Part shown: positions 43,079 to 50,808 of the stretch, one piece after another
Layout of the letters: every line of letters begins with the position of its first letter
Numbering within the stretch: the stretch's first letter is position 1
Assembly: GCA_963773685.1 (NCBI GenBank)
Contig: CAVZBY010000001.1
Coordinates: 62,001 to 126,000 of the forward strand
Source of the DNA: JALHVH01 sp963773685
GTDB taxonomy: Bacteria > Acidobacteriota > Aminicenantia > Aminicenantales > Saccharicenantaceae
Direction: 5' to 3'
Length of the DNA stretch: 64,000 bases
Notes under the pieces: model-generated
The model's input: the letters and a program-made list of their open reading frames with translations, nothing else
What the model was told of the DNA's origin: nothing
Database searches by the model: none
Translations under genes and position numbers: made by a program

Positions 43079-44362
43079 ATGCAGGTCAAGATCAAGAAGA
43101 TCGTGTATCCCGGAAAAAGCCTCGCCGAGCTCGAGGGCAAGGTCGTCTTCACGGACGCGGGGCTTCCGGGCGAGGTCGTCGAGGTCGAGCCCGTCCGGGA
43201 AAAAGCAAGCTTCATCGAGGCCCGGACCGTGGCCGTCGTCGAGCCCTCGCCCCGGCGCGTCGAGCCCCGCTGCGGGCATTATAAGGCCTGCTCCCCCTGG
43301 CAGGATATGGAGTATGCCCTCCAGCTCGAGGTCAAGGGCGGCCAGGTCCGCGAGATCTTCGCCCGCGAGCTCAGGATCGAGCTCGGCGTTCCGGAGGTCG
43401 TCCCCTCGTCGAAGGTCTGGGGCTACAGGAACCGGGCCCGGTTCCACATCCTGAGAGCGGACGGAGAGGCGCGCGCCGCCTACCATGAGCCCGGCGAGGA
43501 GCACGCGTTCGTGCCGACCGGGCCCTGCTTTCTCCTCCCCGATGAGATGAACGCGCTTTGTACCGACGTCCTGGACACGATGAACGCGTTCGAGATCGGC
43601 TCGATCACGGACATCGAAGTCCGGCGGAGCGCGGCGGACGGGCGGATGCTGGCCGCTTTCGAATTCGGCCCCGGCACGGACGTTCCCGAGATCCGGAAGG
43701 CGTTCGCGGGCCTCGGGGACAGGTTCCCCGTCGCGGGGATCGTCGGCCTCGTCAGGGACAAGGGGCGGCTCCGGGAGCTGCCCCTGTCGGGGAAGCCGTT
43801 CCTTTACGAATCCGTGGGCGATGCGAGCTTCCGCCTCGGCCCCCGCTCGTTCTTCCAGGTCAACGGCGACATGCTCCGTGCGGCCGTCGACGAGATGCGC
43901 CGCCTCGCCGAGTCCCTCGTCGAGCCGCGCATAGCCGATCTCTATTGCGGCGTCGGGACCTTCGGGATCCTCCTGGCCCACGGGGCGAAGGAGGTCTTCG
44001 GCGTCGAACCGGACCCGGAGAACCTCCGGTTCCTCAGGAAGAATCTCTTCCACAACGGCGTCGGGAACTACGCCGTCTGCGAGGGGACGACCGAAGAATG
44101 GATCGGGGAGATCCTCGGGCGGGAGGTCGATCTCGTCATCGTCGACCCGCCGCGCCGCGGCCTGGAGCCGCCGGTCGTCCGCGCTCTAGCCGAGCGGCCG
44201 GTCCCCGCGATCGTCTATCTGTCCTGCAATCCCGCCACCCTCGCCCGCGACCTCAAAGGCCTGGGACAGGCCTACGCCCCCGAGGTCGTCAAGGTCCTGG
44301 ATTTCTTCCCGCACACGCCGCATATCGAAACCCTCGTCGTTTTGAGGCGGGTCGAGCCGTGA
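43079..44362 (+). CDS. rlmD: RlmD/RumA-like 23S rRNA (uracil-5) methyltransferase
   Basis: This 427-residue TrmA/RumA-family SAM-dependent RNA m5U methyltransferase has an N-terminal TRAM-like domain (MQVKIKKIVYPGKSLAELEGKVVF), motif I IADLYCGVGTFGILLAHGA, VIVDPPRRGLEPP, and the catalytic Cys loop YLSCNPATLARDL. RumA proteins usually bind a [4Fe-4S] cluster through CX5CX2C plus a later Cys. Here RCGHYKACSPWQ retains CX5C but has Trp where the third Cys should be, so the cluster may be absent or altered. ATG 43079 is preceded by CAGGGGGG. The exact uridine target (747 or 1939) cannot be told from sequence, so the gene symbol is a family guess. Confidence 0.8.
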   Translation: MQVKIKKIVYPGKSLAELEGKVVFTDAGLPGEVVEVEPVREKASFIEARTVAVVEPSPRRVEPRCGHYKACSPWQDMEYALQLEVKGGQVREIFARELRIELGVPEVVPSSKVWGYRNRARFHILRADGEARAAYHEPGEEHAFVPTGPCFLLPDEMNALCTDVLDTMNAFEIGSITDIEVRRSAADGRMLAAFEFGPGTDVPEIRKAFAGLGDRFPVAGIVGLVRDKGRLRELPLSGKPFLYESVGDASFRLGPRSFFQVNGDMLRAAVDEMRRLAESLVEPRIADLYCGVGTFGILLAHGAKEVFGVEPDPENLRFLRKNLFHNGVGNYAVCEGTTEEWIGEILGREVDLVIVDPPRRGLEPPVVRALAERPVPAIVYLSCNPATLARDLKGLGQAYAPEVVKVLDFFPHTPHIETLVVLRRVEP

Positions 44363-44838
44363 CCCGGATGACCGCGGACCTCATCGGCCCCTGCGGAATG
44401 AATTGCGCCTTATGCGCGAGCTATCTGGCCTCTGCCTTGGGCCTACCGAAGAAGGTGGGCTACGTCTCCCATTGCGCCGGCTGTCGGCCCCGCGACAAAC
44501 AGTGCGCGTTCATCAAGAAGCGCTGCGCCCGGCTCGGACCGGACGGGCTCACGTTCTGTTACGAATGCCCCGATATGCCGTGCCCGGACCTTCTCCGGAT
44601 CGACAGACTCTACCGGACGAAATACGGCATGAGCATGATCGCGAACCTGGAATTCCTGAAGGCGAAAGGCATGGCCGCGTTCCTGAAACGCCAGAAGACG
44701 GAGCACGCATGTCCCGCCTGCGGGGACATCGTCTGCGTCCATAACGGAAAGTGTTATGCCTGCGGCGCGGCCGCAGGGCTTCGAACGCCCTTGAAGCCCC
44801 TTCCGCTCCCGACACCCCCGGCCTCACGGGCGCGCTGA
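44359..44838 (+). CDS. DUF3795-family cysteine-rich protein
   Basis: This 159-residue protein has the DUF3795 opening LIGPCGMNCALCASYLA and many cysteine pairs (HCAGCRPRDKQC, FCYECPDMPCPDL, ACPACGDIVC, CYACGAA), suggesting zinc or Fe-S binding. The GTG at 44359 overlaps the rlmD stop as GTGA; ATG 44368 is an alternative start three codons in. It is probably translationally coupled to the methyltransferase. The final Pro-rich residues (PLPLPTPPASRAR) look like non-native read-out near the convergent rlmN gene. Function is unknown. Confidence 0.75.
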   Translation: MTRMTADLIGPCGMNCALCASYLASALGLPKKVGYVSHCAGCRPRDKQCAFIKKRCARLGPDGLTFCYECPDMPCPDLLRIDRLYRTKYGMSMIANLEFLKAKGMAAFLKRQKTEHACPACGDIVCVHNGKCYACGAAAGLRTPLKPLPLPTPPASRAR

Positions 44839-44845
44839 AGGCTCT

Positions 44846-46138
44846 TCAATCCCTTCTTCCTCTCCGGGATTCTCCCGGCTTCCGGCTCCGGTCGCTCCTG
44901 CCTGTTCCTCGAGGGTCGCGCCCACCCCCTTGCCCGACGGAACCGACCGGCCTTCGTCCGTCTCCCCCGGTCCGCGCGGAAGCGCTACCCGGGGTCGTGG
45001 ACCTTTCCCCCTTTTGGTTAAGCAGGGCTGAGGAGCCGAGTTCCCCCCTCTGTAAAAGGGGGGTTAGGGGGGATTTCTTGCCCCCTGTCCCGCGCGTTCC
45101 GCCGGCTTCGCTCTTTGTGCGCCCGGCAAGCTGGCCGCAGGCCGCCGCGATATCCGCGCCCTTGGACCGGCGCTCGGTCACGTGGACCTTCCGCTCCTCG
45201 AGCCAGCGGACGAATTCCTTCAGGACGCCCGCTTCGGGAGGGGCGAACGCAAGGCCGGGGACCGGGCTGAAGGCGATGACGTTGACCTTGGCCCGGAGCC
45301 TGCGGGCGATCGCCGCCAGCCCTTCGGCGTCGTTCCGGGTATCGTTGACATCCCGGATGAGGATATACTCCAGGGTCATCATCCGGCCGCCCGATTCGAG
45401 ATAGGCCTCGCATGCCCGGACGATCTCTTCCAGCGGGTACTTCCTATTGACGGGCATCAGGCGGTCCCTCAGCCGGTCGGTCACGGCGTGGAGGGACAGA
45501 GACAGGTTCACCTGGAGGTCCAGCTTCGCCAGCCGCTCGATACCGGGAACGATGCCGCACGTCGAGATCGTGATCCGGCGGGCCGCGATCCCCATGCCCT
45601 CGGCCGCATTCATGATGCGAATGGCCTTGGCGACGCTCTCGAAATTGTCGAGGGGCTCTCCCATGCCCATGAAGACGAGGTTGGTCGGCTCTTTGCCCAG
45701 GACGTCCTTGACAAAGAGGACCTGGCCCGTGATCTCGGACGGCGTCAGGTTCCGATGGAACCCGCCGAGGCCGGAGGCGCAAAAGGCGCACCGATACCTG
45801 CAGCCGGCCTGCGCGGACAGGCAAACGGTCATCCGCGGCCCCGAGGGGATGAGCACCGTCTCGATATGATTCCCGTCGGCGAGGCGGAAGAGGAACTTCT
45901 GGACCCCGTCCGAGGACCGCAGGCGCTCGACGGCCTCGAGCCGTCCGATGACGTACTGTTCTTCGAGCTTATCCCTGAGCCCCCGGGAGATATCGGAGAA
46001 CTCTCCGAACGTGGCTTTCCCCCGCCGATAGAGCCAGGCGAAGATCTGCTTCGCCCGGAACGCGGGCTCGCCGAGACCTACGAGCTCCGCGGAAAGCTCG
46101 TCGAGCGCGAAGTCCTTGATGTCCTTTTTCGTGGTCAT
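44846..46138 (-). CDS. rlmN: Dual-specificity RNA methyltransferase RlmN, with repeat-derived C-terminal extension
   Basis: This radical SAM enzyme methylates C2 of A2503 in 23S rRNA and A37 in some tRNAs. The cluster motif is GCRYRCAFCASG, followed by VFMGMGEPLDNFE, RRITISTCGIVPGIERLA, LSLHAVTD, and the methyl-carrying Cys near the normal C-terminus (GADIAAACGQLAG). The core ends near residue 337. A further 93 residues of low-complexity, Arg/Gly/Ser-rich sequence follow. This tail includes KKSPLTPLLQRGE, which is the translation of the C6/G6 repeat at 45043-45072. The normal stop appears to have been lost when the repeat entered, so the enzyme carries a foreign tail. ATG 46138 starts the usual N-terminal helical domain. 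Confidence 0.92.
   Translation of the reverse strand: MTTKKDIKDFALDELSAELVGLGEPAFRAKQIFAWLYRRGKATFGEFSDISRGLRDKLEEQYVIGRLEAVERLRSSDGVQKFLFRLADGNHIETVLIPSGPRMTVCLSAQAGCRYRCAFCASGLGGFHRNLTPSEITGQVLFVKDVLGKEPTNLVFMGMGEPLDNFESVAKAIRIMNAAEGMGIAARRITISTCGIVPGIERLAKLDLQVNLSLSLHAVTDRLRDRLMPVNRKYPLEEIVRACEAYLESGGRMMTLEYILIRDVNDTRNDAEGLAAIARRLRAKVNVIAFSPVPGLAFAPPEAGVLKEFVRWLEERKVHVTERRSKGADIAAACGQLAGRTKSEAGGTRGTGGKKSPLTPLLQRGELGSSALLNQKGERSTTPGSASARTGGDGRRPVGSVGQGGGRDPRGTGRSDRSRKPGESRRGRRD
45043..45072. repeat. C6/G6/G6 interspersed repeat, copy 1 (inside the rlmN 3' end)
   Basis: CCCCCC (45043-45048), GGGGGG (45058-45063) and GGGGGG (45067-45072) followed by ATTTC form a potential alternative hairpin. 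A second copy of the same plan lies at 62508-62537. The sequence resembles the frequent AAGGGGGGTTAGGGGGGATTT repeats I recall from many environmental genomes. Confidence 0.65.
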
Positions 46139-46204
46139 GATCCGAGTTCCCCGCGGCCATTATACCCGGGGCGAGTCCCGAATGCGAACGTGGCCCGGCG
46201 CGGT

Positions 46205-46233
46205 TTGACGGACGGCCCTCTCTCCTATAAAAT
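46205..46233 (+). promoter_or_regulatory. Sigma-70 promoter of the EamA-family gene
   Basis: TTGACG (46205-46210), 17 bases, TAAAAT (46228-46233), giving a start site near 46240 and a 67-base leader that ends with GAAAGGAGACCC before the ATG. Confidence 0.6.
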
Positions 46234-46306
46234 TGTTGACTGGCGATCTGGGAGGGCACGGGCCTTCCGGGGTTGATCGATCCCCGCAGAAACGGAAAGG
46301 AGACCC

Positions 46307-47230
46307 ATGAACGGCGTTATGCCCGCGGCCGGGAGCATCCCGCACCTCGGGGAGTACCTCGCCCTGGCTTCGGCCGTCGTCTGGGCGATCGCCGTCATCC
46401 TGTTCCGGATCTCCGGGAAGACCGTCTCGCCGTTCGCCCTCAATCTTTTCAAGAACGCCGTCGCCCTCGTGCTCTTCCTGCCGCTTCTCCTTCTCCTCGG
46501 GAAGCCCCTCCTGCCGGCCGCGCCGGCGGAGGATTACGCCCTGCTCCTCGGCAGCGGTCTCCTGGGGATCGCCATCTCCGACACGCTTTTTTTCATGGCC
46601 CTCAACCTGCTCGGAGCGAGCCTCATCGCCATCGTCGATTGCGTTTACAGCCCGTTCATCATCGTCCTTTCATATTTCTTCCTCGGCGAGCGCCTGAACC
46701 CCTGGCAGTTCTCGGGCGTCCTGCTCATCGCGGCGGCGATCGCCGTCATGGCCTGGAAAGGGGCCCGGGAGAACGGGCATCTCCCCCGGCGCGACCTCTT
46801 CCGGGGCATCGTCCTGGGCGTCCTGGCCATGCTCACGGTCGCCGTCGGCATCGTCATGATCAAGCCGATGCTTGCCCATACCGACGTTATCTGGGCCACG
46901 GCCATGAGGCTGGCCGGCGGGATCGGCGGCCTCATGATCTTCCTTCCGTTCCTCCGGAACCGCCGAAAGGTCCTGGCGCCGCTCTTCGATTTCAAGAAAT
47001 GGAAGGTCCTGATCCCGGCCTCGCTGTTGGGCTCCTTCTTCTCGCTCCTCTTCTGGGTCGCCGGGATGAAGTTCACTCTGGCCTCGATCGCCGCCGTCCT
47101 CAATCAGATGAATGTCATCTTCGTCTTCATCCTGGCCGCCGTCTTCCTCGGCGAAAAGGCCACCCCCTGGAAGATCGGTGCCGTCGCCCTCGCCTTCATC
47201 GGCGCCTTCCTCGCCTCGTTCCCCTTCTAG
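46307..47230 (+). CDS. EamA/DMT-family transporter
   Basis: This 307-residue drug/metabolite transporter superfamily protein has ten TM segments in two EamA repeats. The first repeat includes YLALASAVVWAIAVILFRISGKTVSPFALNLFKN and YSPFIIVLSYFFLGERLNPWQ; the second ends LNQMNVIFVFILAAVFLGEKATPWKIGAVALAFIGAFLA. The EamA signature FLGE occurs in both halves. It starts at ATG 46307 behind GGAAAGGAGA. Substrate is unknown; exporters of amino acids or nucleotide-sugar-like compounds are common in this family. A beta-lactamase-fold hydrolase gene follows 69 bases later. Confidence 0.88.
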   Translation: MNGVMPAAGSIPHLGEYLALASAVVWAIAVILFRISGKTVSPFALNLFKNAVALVLFLPLLLLLGKPLLPAAPAEDYALLLGSGLLGIAISDTLFFMALNLLGASLIAIVDCVYSPFIIVLSYFFLGERLNPWQFSGVLLIAAAIAVMAWKGARENGHLPRRDLFRGIVLGVLAMLTVAVGIVMIKPMLAHTDVIWATAMRLAGGIGGLMIFLPFLRNRRKVLAPLFDFKKWKVLIPASLLGSFFSLLFWVAGMKFTLASIAAVLNQMNVIFVFILAAVFLGEKATPWKIGAVALAFIGAFLASFPF

Positions 47231-47299
47231 TCCGCGGTTGCGCCCGAAGCGTTCCATGGGATACATTGAGCGGGTGAACTCGCGCAGGGAGGGGAAAAC

Positions 47300-48775
47300 A
47301 TGAAGAGAACGATGATCGTCATGGTTATGGCCTTGATGCTGGCCGGGCCGGTCGCCGCTGAAAAGGTCCCGGTCAAGGACGATCCGGGCGTCGCGTCGAG
47401 CCTCCGGCTCCTCGAGCAATGGGTGGCGTCCCAGATCGCGTACCGGGGCCAGCCCGGAGTTTCGATGGGGATCGTCCACGGCGGGAAGCTCATCTGGGCC
47501 AAAGGTTTCGGGGTGAGCGACCTGGCGGCGGCGACTCCGGCCACGCCTAAGACCGTTTATCGCATCGCCTCCATCACCAAGCTCTTCACGAGCACGGCGC
47601 TCCTCCAGCTGCGCGACGCCGGGAAGCTCGGGCTCGACGACCCGGTCGTGAAGTTCCTCCCCGGTTTCAAGGTCGGGAATCCCTTCCCCGACGATCCGCC
47701 GATCACGGTCCGGAACCTCCTGACGCACACCTCGGGGCTCCCGGGCGAAGCGGCGTTCCCCTACTGGACCGACCACGAATTCCCGAGTATCGAAGCCGTC
47801 CTCGCGGCCCTTCCCACCCAGGTGAAACCGTTCGCCACGGAGACGAAGTACCGGTACTCGAACCTGGGCCTGACCATCGCCGGCCAGGTCGTGGAAGCGG
47901 CCTCGGGCGAGCCGTTCGAGGCCTACATCATGAAACATATCCTCGAGCCCCTAGGGATGGCGGACACCTCCGTCCTCAGCCTGCCCGAGGGGCGACGCGG
48001 GGGGCTCGCCGTAGGCTATGGGCGGCGCCTTCCGGACGGGACGCGCCGCGTCCTCCCCTTCACGGATTCCAAAGGGCTGACCGCGGCGGCCAATATGTCG
48101 TCGACCGTCGAGGATCTGGCCCGCTTCGTGGCGTTCCATCTCGGCGACGGAGCGGACGACCGAAGCGGGGTCCTCAAGCTGAGCACGCGCCGGGAGATGC
48201 AGAGGGTCCATTGGCTCTTCCCGAGCTGGAAGGGGGGCCGAGGCCTCGGCTTCTGGGTGCGTCAGTTCGACGGCAAGGCGCTCGTCGGCCACGGCGGATG
48301 GGTCGGAGGCTACCAGACCCAGATCTCATTCATCGTCGAGGACGGGATCGGCGTGATCGCCCTGACCAACGCCGACGACGGGGTACCGAGCATGTATCTC
48401 GAACAGGCGTTCCGGGTCGTCGGCCCGGCGATCCTCAAAGCCGCGGCGCCGGAGCCGAAGCCGGCCGTGCCTGATCCCTCATGGAATGCCTATCTCGGCT
48501 CCTATACCGATCCGGCCGACTGGGACGTTGAAGTGATGATCCTCGACGGGAAGCTTTACCTTTACAATCACGATTATCCGCCGGAGGAGAGCGCCCGGGG
48601 CGCGCTGGCCGAGCTCTCTCCCGTCGGTCCGGGGACCTTTCGGATGACCGGCGAGGACGCCTCCGGCGATATCGTCGTCTTCGAAACCGGAACCGACGGA
48701 CGGGTGGCGAGGGTCAAGGTCGGAGAGAACTATATCTACCCGAAAGGGCGATTGCCGGAAAGACAAAAACGATAA
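47300..48775 (+). CDS. Secreted beta-lactamase-fold serine hydrolase
   Basis: This 491-residue exported serine hydrolase of the class C beta-lactamase/D-Ala-D-Ala carboxypeptidase fold has a signal peptide (MKRTMIVMVMALMLAGPVAA), SxxK in IASITKLFTS, YxN in YRYSNLGL and HGG in VGHGGWVGGY in place of KTG. A C-terminal beta domain (YLGSYTDPADWDVEVMILDGKLYLYNHDYPPE) resembles DUF3471-type tails. It starts at ATG 47300 behind AGGGAGGGG. Unlike the homologue at 26250, it is intact. Likely substrates are peptides or esters in the periplasm; beta-lactam hydrolysis is not implied. Confidence 0.87.
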   Translation: MKRTMIVMVMALMLAGPVAAEKVPVKDDPGVASSLRLLEQWVASQIAYRGQPGVSMGIVHGGKLIWAKGFGVSDLAAATPATPKTVYRIASITKLFTSTALLQLRDAGKLGLDDPVVKFLPGFKVGNPFPDDPPITVRNLLTHTSGLPGEAAFPYWTDHEFPSIEAVLAALPTQVKPFATETKYRYSNLGLTIAGQVVEAASGEPFEAYIMKHILEPLGMADTSVLSLPEGRRGGLAVGYGRRLPDGTRRVLPFTDSKGLTAAANMSSTVEDLARFVAFHLGDGADDRSGVLKLSTRREMQRVHWLFPSWKGGRGLGFWVRQFDGKALVGHGGWVGGYQTQISFIVEDGIGVIALTNADDGVPSMYLEQAFRVVGPAILKAAAPEPKPAVPDPSWNAYLGSYTDPADWDVEVMILDGKLYLYNHDYPPEESARGALAELSPVGPGTFRMTGEDASGDIVVFETGTDGRVARVKVGENYIYPKGRLPERQKR

Positions 48776-48829
48776 GGCTCGTACCCGGATCCCGGGGTTC
48801 GTCGGCGGTGATGGGTTCCGGCCCGAGGC

Positions 48830-49450
48830 TCAAGACAGAAGCCTGGCGACCTCGTCGGCCGCTCCGGCCGCGTCGGCGGCGTAACCCTGGGCGCCGATCC
48901 GGTCCGCGAATTCCTTCGTCACCGGGGCCCCCCCGATGATCACAGGGATCCTCAGCCCGGCCGCCCGGACGGCGTCGACGAGGTTCTTCATCTGAGCCAT
49001 GGTCGTCGTCAGGAGAGCCGAGCAGGCGATGATCCCCGCCCCCTCGGCCCGGGCCGCTTCGACGTATCGTTCCGGGGCGACGTCGATCCCCAGGTCCACG
49101 ATGCGGTACCCGGCCCCCTTGAGCATCATGGCCACGAGGTTCTTGCCGATGTCGTGAAGGTCGCCCTTGGCCGTCCCGATGACGACGACCCCCTTCGGCT
49201 GGACCTTGTCCCGGACGAGAACGGGCTCGAGCCGAGTCAATCCGGCGTTCATCGCCCGCGCGGCGACGAGGACCTCCGGGATGAAGATCTCGCTGTTACG
49301 GAACAGGACGCCGACCGTTTCCATGCCCGGGATCAGCCCCTCGTTGAGAATTCGCTCCGCCGGGACGCCCTCGGACAGGGCTTTGTCCACGAGCGTTTCG
49401 ACTGAGGCTTTCTCGCCCTTCAACAGCGCGTCCTGAAGATCCTGGAACAT
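48830..49450 (-). CDS. Corrinoid (B12)-binding methyltransferase-partner protein
   Basis: This 206-residue corrinoid protein of the MtaC/MtbC/MtmC type has an N-terminal helical cap (LVDKALSEGVPAERILNEGLIPGMETVG) and a Rossmann B12-binding domain with the His-on motif GDLHDIGKNLV (DxHxxG), then SALLTTTM and GGAPVT. Such proteins carry methyl groups between a substrate-specific methyltransferase and an acceptor methyltransferase (tetrahydrofolate or CoM). No methyltransferase or activase gene is adjacent, so this is an orphan. ATG 49450 was chosen because GGAGGAG lies 6 bases upstream. TTGACA at 49512-49507 on the minus strand could be its -35 box. Confidence 0.87.
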   Translation of the reverse strand: MFQDLQDALLKGEKASVETLVDKALSEGVPAERILNEGLIPGMETVGVLFRNSEIFIPEVLVAARAMNAGLTRLEPVLVRDKVQPKGVVVIGTAKGDLHDIGKNLVAMMLKGAGYRIVDLGIDVAPERYVEAARAEGAGIIACSALLTTTMAQMKNLVDAVRAAGLRIPVIIGGAPVTKEFADRIGAQGYAADAAGAADEVARLLS

Positions 49451-49519
49451 GCTCCGCTCCTCCACGTTTCCCGGTTTTCCCGTATCTCATATCAACGACG
49501 CGCCGTTGTCAAGGAAGAA

Positions 49520-49688
49520 GGCGAGACCCGCGAAACGACCGAGAATAGCGAGACGGGAGAAAGGCAGAGACGCGCTTAAGACGCAGGCTAAAGCCTGCGA
49601 CGACAAGCCTCGCATGTATCGCTCGCCCTGAACTTCCGAAAGAGAAGTCTTATCGAGCCCTTGTCTCGCCCGTCTCGCTTGTCTCGCC
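49520..49688. repeat. Structured interspersed element with nested inverted repeats
   Basis: GGCGAGAC (49520-49527) pairs with GTCTCGCC (49681-49688), GCGAGACGGG (49548-49557) pairs perfectly with CCCGTCTCGC (49669-49678), and the palindrome CGCAGGCT-AA-AGCCTGCG (49582-49599) sits near the centre. The right side contains three 9-base tandem units of the form (T/C)(T/C)GTCTCGC and ends in CCCATTTTTG. It occupies most of the 276-base gap between the corrinoid and isomerase genes. It may be a MITE/REP composite or a structured RNA. Confidence 0.6.
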
Positions 49689-49726
49689 CATTTTTGATAT
49701 CATGGTCCCAGGCAAGGCGGGCGGAC

Positions 49727-50713
49727 ATGAAAGCGTTCAGGATCGGCATCGACGAGCGCGCTCTCGGGCCCTTGGGGCTCTCGCCGTTCGAGACCCTCGA
49801 TTGGGCCATCATGAACGAGGCTGACGGCGTCCAGTTCTCCGCAGGCGCGGGCCCGGCGCCCGACCGCTCCTTCCTCCGCGAATTGGCCCAATACGCCGAA
49901 GAGAACCGCCTCTACCTCGAATGGGGCGGCGGGGAATACGACCCCATCGATCCCGCAACCGGGCGGCCCGGCGACTTCGTCGCGATCAACCGGGCGGCCG
50001 CCGAGCAGGCCCGTGCCCTGGGCGTGGACACGGTCAGGGCGGCGGCTTCCGGCCCGAAGCGCTGGGAGAAGAGCCCCGTTGCGGCCGAGGAGCGGCTCCG
50101 CCTCGCCGCTCGCGGCCTCCGCGAGCTCGGATCGACGCTCCGGGACCTCGGCGTCAAGCTCGCCCTGGAAACGCAGTCCGTCTTCACGACTTACGATCTC
50201 CTCCGTCTCTTCGAAATGTGCGACGTCCGCCCGGGCGAATACTTGGGCGTTTGTCTGGACACGATGAACGTCCTGACGATGCTCGAAGATCCCGCAGAGG
50301 CCGCCGGGCGCGTCCTCCCTTGGGTCGTGACGACCCATATCAAGGACGGCGCCGTCCTCCTCGCGGAGGACGGCTTCATCGCGTTCGCGGCCGAGGCGGG
50401 AACAGGAGTCGTCGACCTGGAATCGATCGTCGGGAAGCTCGGGACGCTCGACCGCAGGATCAACCTTTCCCTCGAAGATCACGCCGGCGGCGTCCCTGTC
50501 CCCGCCTTCGCGACCGGTTTCCCGGACGCGTTCCCCGACCTCGCCGCGGCGGAGCTTCTGGCGCTCCTCAAGCTATCAATGAAAAGCCAGAGGCTCCTCG
50601 ACGAGGGAGGGCTCTCGGTCCTCGATCCCGACCGCTGGCCCGAACAATGCGAGCGCCGCGTCAAACGGGGCCTTCGCGCTCTCCGGCGTCTCGCCGGAGG
50701 GGCCCGGCCTTAG
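49727..50713 (+). CDS. Xylose-isomerase-like TIM-barrel (sugar isomerase/epimerase) protein
   Basis: This 328-residue AP endonuclease 2/xylose isomerase-like TIM-barrel protein shows the order of metal-ligand strands typical of the family: KLALETQSVF, GVCLDTMNVL, VTTHIKDGAV and LSLEDHAGG (Glu, Asp, His, Glu/Asp). These enzymes isomerise or epimerise sugars, inositols or hydroxy-acids. The start at ATG 49727 (MKAFRIGIDERALG) follows AAGGCGGGCGG and excludes the preceding repeat element. The C-terminus contains a basic region (CERRVKRGLRALRRLAGG). It lies 95 bases before the radical SAM operon. Substrate is unknown. Confidence 0.8.
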   Translation: MKAFRIGIDERALGPLGLSPFETLDWAIMNEADGVQFSAGAGPAPDRSFLRELAQYAEENRLYLEWGGGEYDPIDPATGRPGDFVAINRAAAEQARALGVDTVRAAASGPKRWEKSPVAAEERLRLAARGLRELGSTLRDLGVKLALETQSVFTTYDLLRLFEMCDVRPGEYLGVCLDTMNVLTMLEDPAEAAGRVLPWVVTTHIKDGAVLLAEDGFIAFAAEAGTGVVDLESIVGKLGTLDRRINLSLEDHAGGVPVPAFATGFPDAFPDLAAAELLALLKLSMKSQRLLDEGGLSVLDPDRWPEQCERRVKRGLRALRRLAGGARP

Positions 50714-50808
50714 GCCCCCGCCGCCGCCGGGGCTCCCCTGCCCGCCTACTTTCAGAAGACCGTGTTTCATGCGATAATGGGCGCCATGCTGAGAACGGGA
50801 GAACAGCC

